A DNA stretch of 8,584 bases from CAYTUI01 sp964441335. GTDB taxonomy: Bacteria > Patescibacteriota > Patescibacteriia > UBA1558 > 2-01-FULL-52-15. Positions 5,857 through 8,584 of this stretch are shown piece after piece. Under the pieces are notes generated by a model. It had not been told where the DNA came from and did no database searches. It was given only the letters and a program-made list of their open reading frames with translations. How positions within the stretch are numbered: the first letter of the stretch is position 1; every line of letters starts with the position of its first letter. The stretch lies in NCBI GenBank assembly GCA_964441335.1, contig CAYTUI010000046.1:1-8584 (forward strand), given 5' to 3'. The position numbers and the translations under genes were made by a program.

Positions 5857-8376
5857 TTACGGCTTTACTTTATACGGCCTCAATTTCTTAAACTGTTTGA
5901 TTATATCCTCTGCTAAGATAGCCGGTAATTGCGAAAATGACTCAATTGGCGGAGCCGCGTCAGCACTGGCGGATGCCCCCCCAATAGTATAGCTCCGTAT
6001 AGCCATACCCTTTTCTTTCAAAGCGCGGTGCAGAACCTCTGTTTCGGCCACGTCGTCAGGCGCGCCATCGGAAATCTCGGCAGTATAGTGCAGGGGCATT
6101 TTTTCAGCTGGTGTTCTTTTTCGTTTCAAATCATCAAGCTCTTTTTCCAAACTTCGCCGAATCAAATTCAAGGTTGTATGCGTCGGCGTGCCGCCCCGTG
6201 CCACTTGCGTCAGCGCTGAATATAAAGCCCATTGTTCCTTGGGTCCCCAGACGTCAGTCAGGGGAAGTTTGGTTTCGCCAGTTTGAGAAGCTACGGTCGC
6301 CATAATTTTGATGGGTAAAAGATTTGAATCTCCACCTTCCCTGCGAGAAATAACCGCTGCCTGCATTAAACTGTCCACAAAGAGCAGGGCGACATCACGC
6401 TGAACACTGGCTTTACTGCGACCGCTGGCACTATCAGACGATGCCATGGAACCAGAAAGGTCAAAGGAAAAATAGACATTAATGCCACCAAAATCCGTTT
6501 CAATCTTTTCCACGCGCGTATCTTTTTCAAAACCGGTAGGATTAAACTCTTTAGCGGTAACATCGATGGCTGCGGCAACAGGATCATCCAATCTTGAACC
6601 CTCATCCATCCTGACAGGTCCGCGATAATCATTGACCTCCACTTTTCGTTCTTCAACAATTCTGCGCCACTCGTCTTTCATTTGCTCACTGATAGAATTT
6701 CCCTGCTCATCGGTAATTTTACGCACCCGTTCCAGAGCCTGCAGGAATTCCCGTGCTTGTTCAGGGGTACATTGCGCAAGAGTAGCAAATTGCTGCTCGG
6801 CAAGTTCCACGCTCGGGCGTTTTTGCTTTCCTTCACCACCCTGCTTTTTCTTGAGTTCTTCTATTTTTTTCTTAATATCTTCTTCTGATGCTATCTCATC
6901 ATCGCGTTCACCATAGTCACCCTCTCCAGTATCTCCCTCCAGCTCTTTCTCCTGCTGTTCTTCGTCAATAGTCGGATCGCCTTTAGGCGTGGCATCAAGA
7001 CGAACAGGACGTTCTGAATATTCATCCCATACTTCCAACCAAGCATGGCCATTGCCAGAATGCATGATAGCCTGCCCGCCCTTGCCAGCTTCTTTAACAT
7101 AGTAACCACTGACAAACCGCGCCGAAGCCTCAACTTCAGCTAAAGCGCGAACTGCTAAAGTATTGGCTACGAAACAATCGGCCTCCTTGCGTTCCCATAG
7201 TCTAGTGAAAAATCCCTGAGGCCGACTGGTATATTGCTTCCAGGCATCGGAGGAGTTGGAGTACTTTAATGAATTACGAACTAACTTTACAATCTCACGC
7301 ATAAGCTTCAAACGAGGTAATCGCTGTTCCTTTAAGGCTTTAATACCTTGCATTAGTTCATCTGGCAGTTCGCCAGTCATTTCCAAAGACTCAAAGGGCT
7401 TGCCTTCTTCGCTGCGTCGTAATGGTGCTACTGTTAATGAAAACGCAAACATACCGTCTGCATCAACCTCCAGATACCATAACCCATTTTGATTGCGGGA
7501 GATACTAACTTGGTCGGAAGGTATATTAATAGTTATGGACGTGGCGTCAACCGCCCAATCATAAGGTATAGGCAAAGCTAGGGGCTTGCGGCCACGTATC
7601 ATACCGCTCTCAACTCGGGCGCTCGTGATATCAACGTCTCCAGCGGTTACCGCTTCAAATTTATTTTCTTTCTTACCCCAGCGGTGATCCCTCTCATGAA
7701 ACTCACTAAACACCTGCTGTTTGAAATAGCCGCCAAAAAACGGTGCCACTGAAAAGATTGGTGATGGTTCTCCTTCGCGTTTTTCTGTCCCTCCCTCCAT
7801 AGATGAACGCACTTCTTCGCTTTGGGGCGGTGGAGTCTGCTCGGGCGAAGGCATTGGCTGACCTTCTGCCGACTCTGGAGTTTTCTCAACTTCTTGTTGT
7901 TTAATTCCCTCCTGTGCTAACTTCTCCAAATCTTTATTGATTAGCCATTCCAGTGCCGCACGCACTTGGGTTTCATATAATGTCCTTTTGAGTTTCCAGG
8001 ATGTATCTGGGCTTCTTAAGAGAGAGAAAACATTGGCATACCCACCTTTAGTTTCAACATGCGCTAGCGGTTCAAGCAGTTTCACGACACGCGCATCATA
8101 TCCGGCGGTCTTGGGTAATTCGCCAGTGTGAAGGCTTTCGGCGGTTCCACGCAAAAATTGATCAGTTAAAGGCAGTCCTGTTAATTCAGCAATAGCAGTT
8201 TCTTTCATGACACTTTCCACCACCTGACGGAACGCAACTGGAACATCCTGCTTCCAAGCCAAATATTCTTCGGCTGTTTCTAAGTCGGTGAATTCAAATT
8301 GATCATCTAGCTTCTCAGTTTTAGGAATTACAGGCCTATCTGATGGTCTAAATGGTCCCTCTTGTTCTATTGGCAT
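5857..8376 (-). CDS. Transglutaminase-like and VWA-domain protein, MoxR partner
   Basis: This 839-residue protein contains two recognisable domains. A transglutaminase/papain-like core spans about 390-465, with Cys401 in EADCFVANTL, His444 in GNGHAWLEVW and Asp461 in RLDATP, so the catalytic triad is complete. A von Willebrand A domain spans about 630-830, with the MIDAS metal site complete: D639-L-S641-G-S643, Thr at 730 or 732 in GGTPTHTTL, and Asp770 in ISDG. A Pro/Glu-rich spacer lies at about 165-205 and a highly charged, probably coiled-coil stretch at about 470-520. VWA proteins commonly pair with MoxR ATPases as metal-dependent adaptors, and transglutaminase-like domains recur in such clusters as putative peptidases or cross-linkers. 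No signal peptide or transmembrane helix is seen, so it is probably cytoplasmic. It is the first gene of the operon. The start was chosen as the first ATG after the promoter region; no Shine-Dalgarno sequence is present. The substrate is unknown. Confidence 0.93.
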   Translation of the reverse strand: MPIEQEGPFRPSDRPVIPKTEKLDDQFEFTDLETAEEYLAWKQDVPVAFRQVVESVMKETAIAELTGLPLTDQFLRGTAESLHTGELPKTAGYDARVVKLLEPLAHVETKGGYANVFSLLRSPDTSWKLKRTLYETQVRAALEWLINKDLEKLAQEGIKQQEVEKTPESAEGQPMPSPEQTPPPQSEEVRSSMEGGTEKREGEPSPIFSVAPFFGGYFKQQVFSEFHERDHRWGKKENKFEAVTAGDVDITSARVESGMIRGRKPLALPIPYDWAVDATSITINIPSDQVSISRNQNGLWYLEVDADGMFAFSLTVAPLRRSEEGKPFESLEMTGELPDELMQGIKALKEQRLPRLKLMREIVKLVRNSLKYSNSSDAWKQYTSRPQGFFTRLWERKEADCFVANTLAVRALAEVEASARFVSGYYVKEAGKGGQAIMHSGNGHAWLEVWDEYSERPVRLDATPKGDPTIDEEQQEKELEGDTGEGDYGERDDEIASEEDIKKKIEELKKKQGGEGKQKRPSVELAEQQFATLAQCTPEQAREFLQALERVRKITDEQGNSISEQMKDEWRRIVEERKVEVNDYRGPVRMDEGSRLDDPVAAAIDVTAKEFNPTGFEKDTRVEKIETDFGGINVYFSFDLSGSMASSDSASGRSKASVQRDVALLFVDSLMQAAVISRREGGDSNLLPIKIMATVASQTGETKLPLTDVWGPKEQWALYSALTQVARGGTPTHTTLNLIRRSLEKELDDLKRKRTPAEKMPLHYTAEISDGAPDDVAETEVLHRALKEKGMAIRSYTIGGASASADAAPPIESFSQLPAILAEDIIKQFKKLRPYKVKP

Positions 8377-8390
8377 AATAAACGTTTATT
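8377..8390. promoter_or_regulatory. 14-bp perfect palindrome abutting the first start codon
   Basis: AATAAACGTTTATT is its own reverse complement and directly precedes the ATG of the VWA gene. It could be an operator for a dimeric repressor or an RNA hairpin masking the start. About one such palindrome by chance is plausible in a window this size, so position is the only argument. Confidence 0.25.
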
Positions 8391-8408
8391 CTATGAATTC
8401 TTAACAAT

Positions 8409-8421
8409 ATTATATAGTATA
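8409..8421 (-). promoter_or_regulatory. Possible secondary -10 elements near the operon start
   Basis: TATACT (8421-8416) and TATAAT (8414-8409) on the minus strand are good -10 matches 33-45 bp before the first ATG. Neither has a good -35 at 16-18 bp, so this is a weaker candidate than the promoter at 8497-8525. Confidence 0.3.
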
Positions 8422-8496
8422 CCGCTTAAATACGAAAGACTAAATTTACTATTATTCCTTTAATTTGCTCTGTTGGGCTTCTCGTTTAAACAGCCA

Positions 8497-8525
8497 ATTA
8501 TGGCACTACATCTCATATTAGTCAA
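8497..8525 (-). promoter_or_regulatory. Sigma70-type promoter for the target operon
   Basis: On the minus strand TTGACT (8525-8520) and CATAAT (8502-8497) are separated by exactly 17 bp; each differs from consensus by one base. Transcription would start near 8490 and give a leader of about 115 nt before the VWA gene. The rest of 8377-8584 shows no convincing gene. Confidence 0.6.
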
Positions 8526-8584
8526 CCGCACGTAATGGTTCAATAGCTTGGAATCACTTTGGTGGTAATATCCAAGCATATGTC

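Noticed and set aside
8460..8582. Open minus-strand frame entering from the right edge and ending at 8460, possible tail of an upstream gene
   Set aside because: Only about 40 codons long, overlaps the best promoter candidate, and has no recognisable motif. Another minus frame also stays open for 14 codons from the edge.

Overview
The window holds a diversity-generating retroelement (DGR) wired into a MoxR/VWA-type NTPase operon. I read this from base-level comparison of four repeats. A non-coding template repeat (TR, about 419-542) and three gene-terminal variable repeats (VR1 about 958-1081, VR2 1975-2098, VR3 4864-4987) align without gaps. Over the 119-bp core I count 53 differences between the TR and the three VRs, and 51 of them fall where the + strand of the TR has T, which is adenine in the coding (minus) sense. 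That is the signature of reverse-transcriptase-driven adenine mutagenesis. The TR is packed with AAY (Asn) codons and ends in an adenine-free block that fits an IMH-type priming/homing site.

Layout. At the left edge is the 3' part of an avd-type DGR accessory gene (+ strand, 3-401). It converges on the minus-strand TR, with a perfect 13-bp stem hairpin between them. Positions 543-893 carry no convincing gene and probably hold the leader/promoter of the TR RNA. From 8376 down to 953 four genes lie on the minus strand with gaps of 51-84 bp and look like one operon: (1) an 839-aa transglutaminase-like plus VWA protein with complete catalytic and MIDAS residues; (2) a 310-aa DGR variable protein (VR3); (3) a 945-aa MoxR-like AAA+ ATPase whose C-terminal ~260 residues are the same variable module (VR2); (4) a second 310-aa variable protein (VR1). 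A good sigma70-type promoter lies at 8497-8525, upstream of the first gene. No reverse transcriptase is visible; I expect it just left of the window or elsewhere in the genome.

How the parts may work together (inference). Avd and an unseen reverse transcriptase would copy TR RNA with adenine errors and overwrite the 3' ends of three genes, diversifying a surface on two stand-alone proteins and on the ATPase itself. MoxR ATPases and VWA proteins are known partners in chaperone/remodelling complexes, and the transglutaminase-like domain could be a peptidase or cross-linking effector. The whole looks like an energy-dependent machine with an evolvable recognition surface. No signal peptides or membrane segments are evident, so it is probably cytoplasmic.

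Organism. Mid-range GC with AT-rich spacers, weak or absent Shine-Dalgarno sequences, UGA used as stop, and a DGR target family ending in LGVSFSRS all suggest a candidate-phyla-radiation (Patescibacteria-like) bacterium known from metagenomes. This assignment is from impression only; no marker gene is present.
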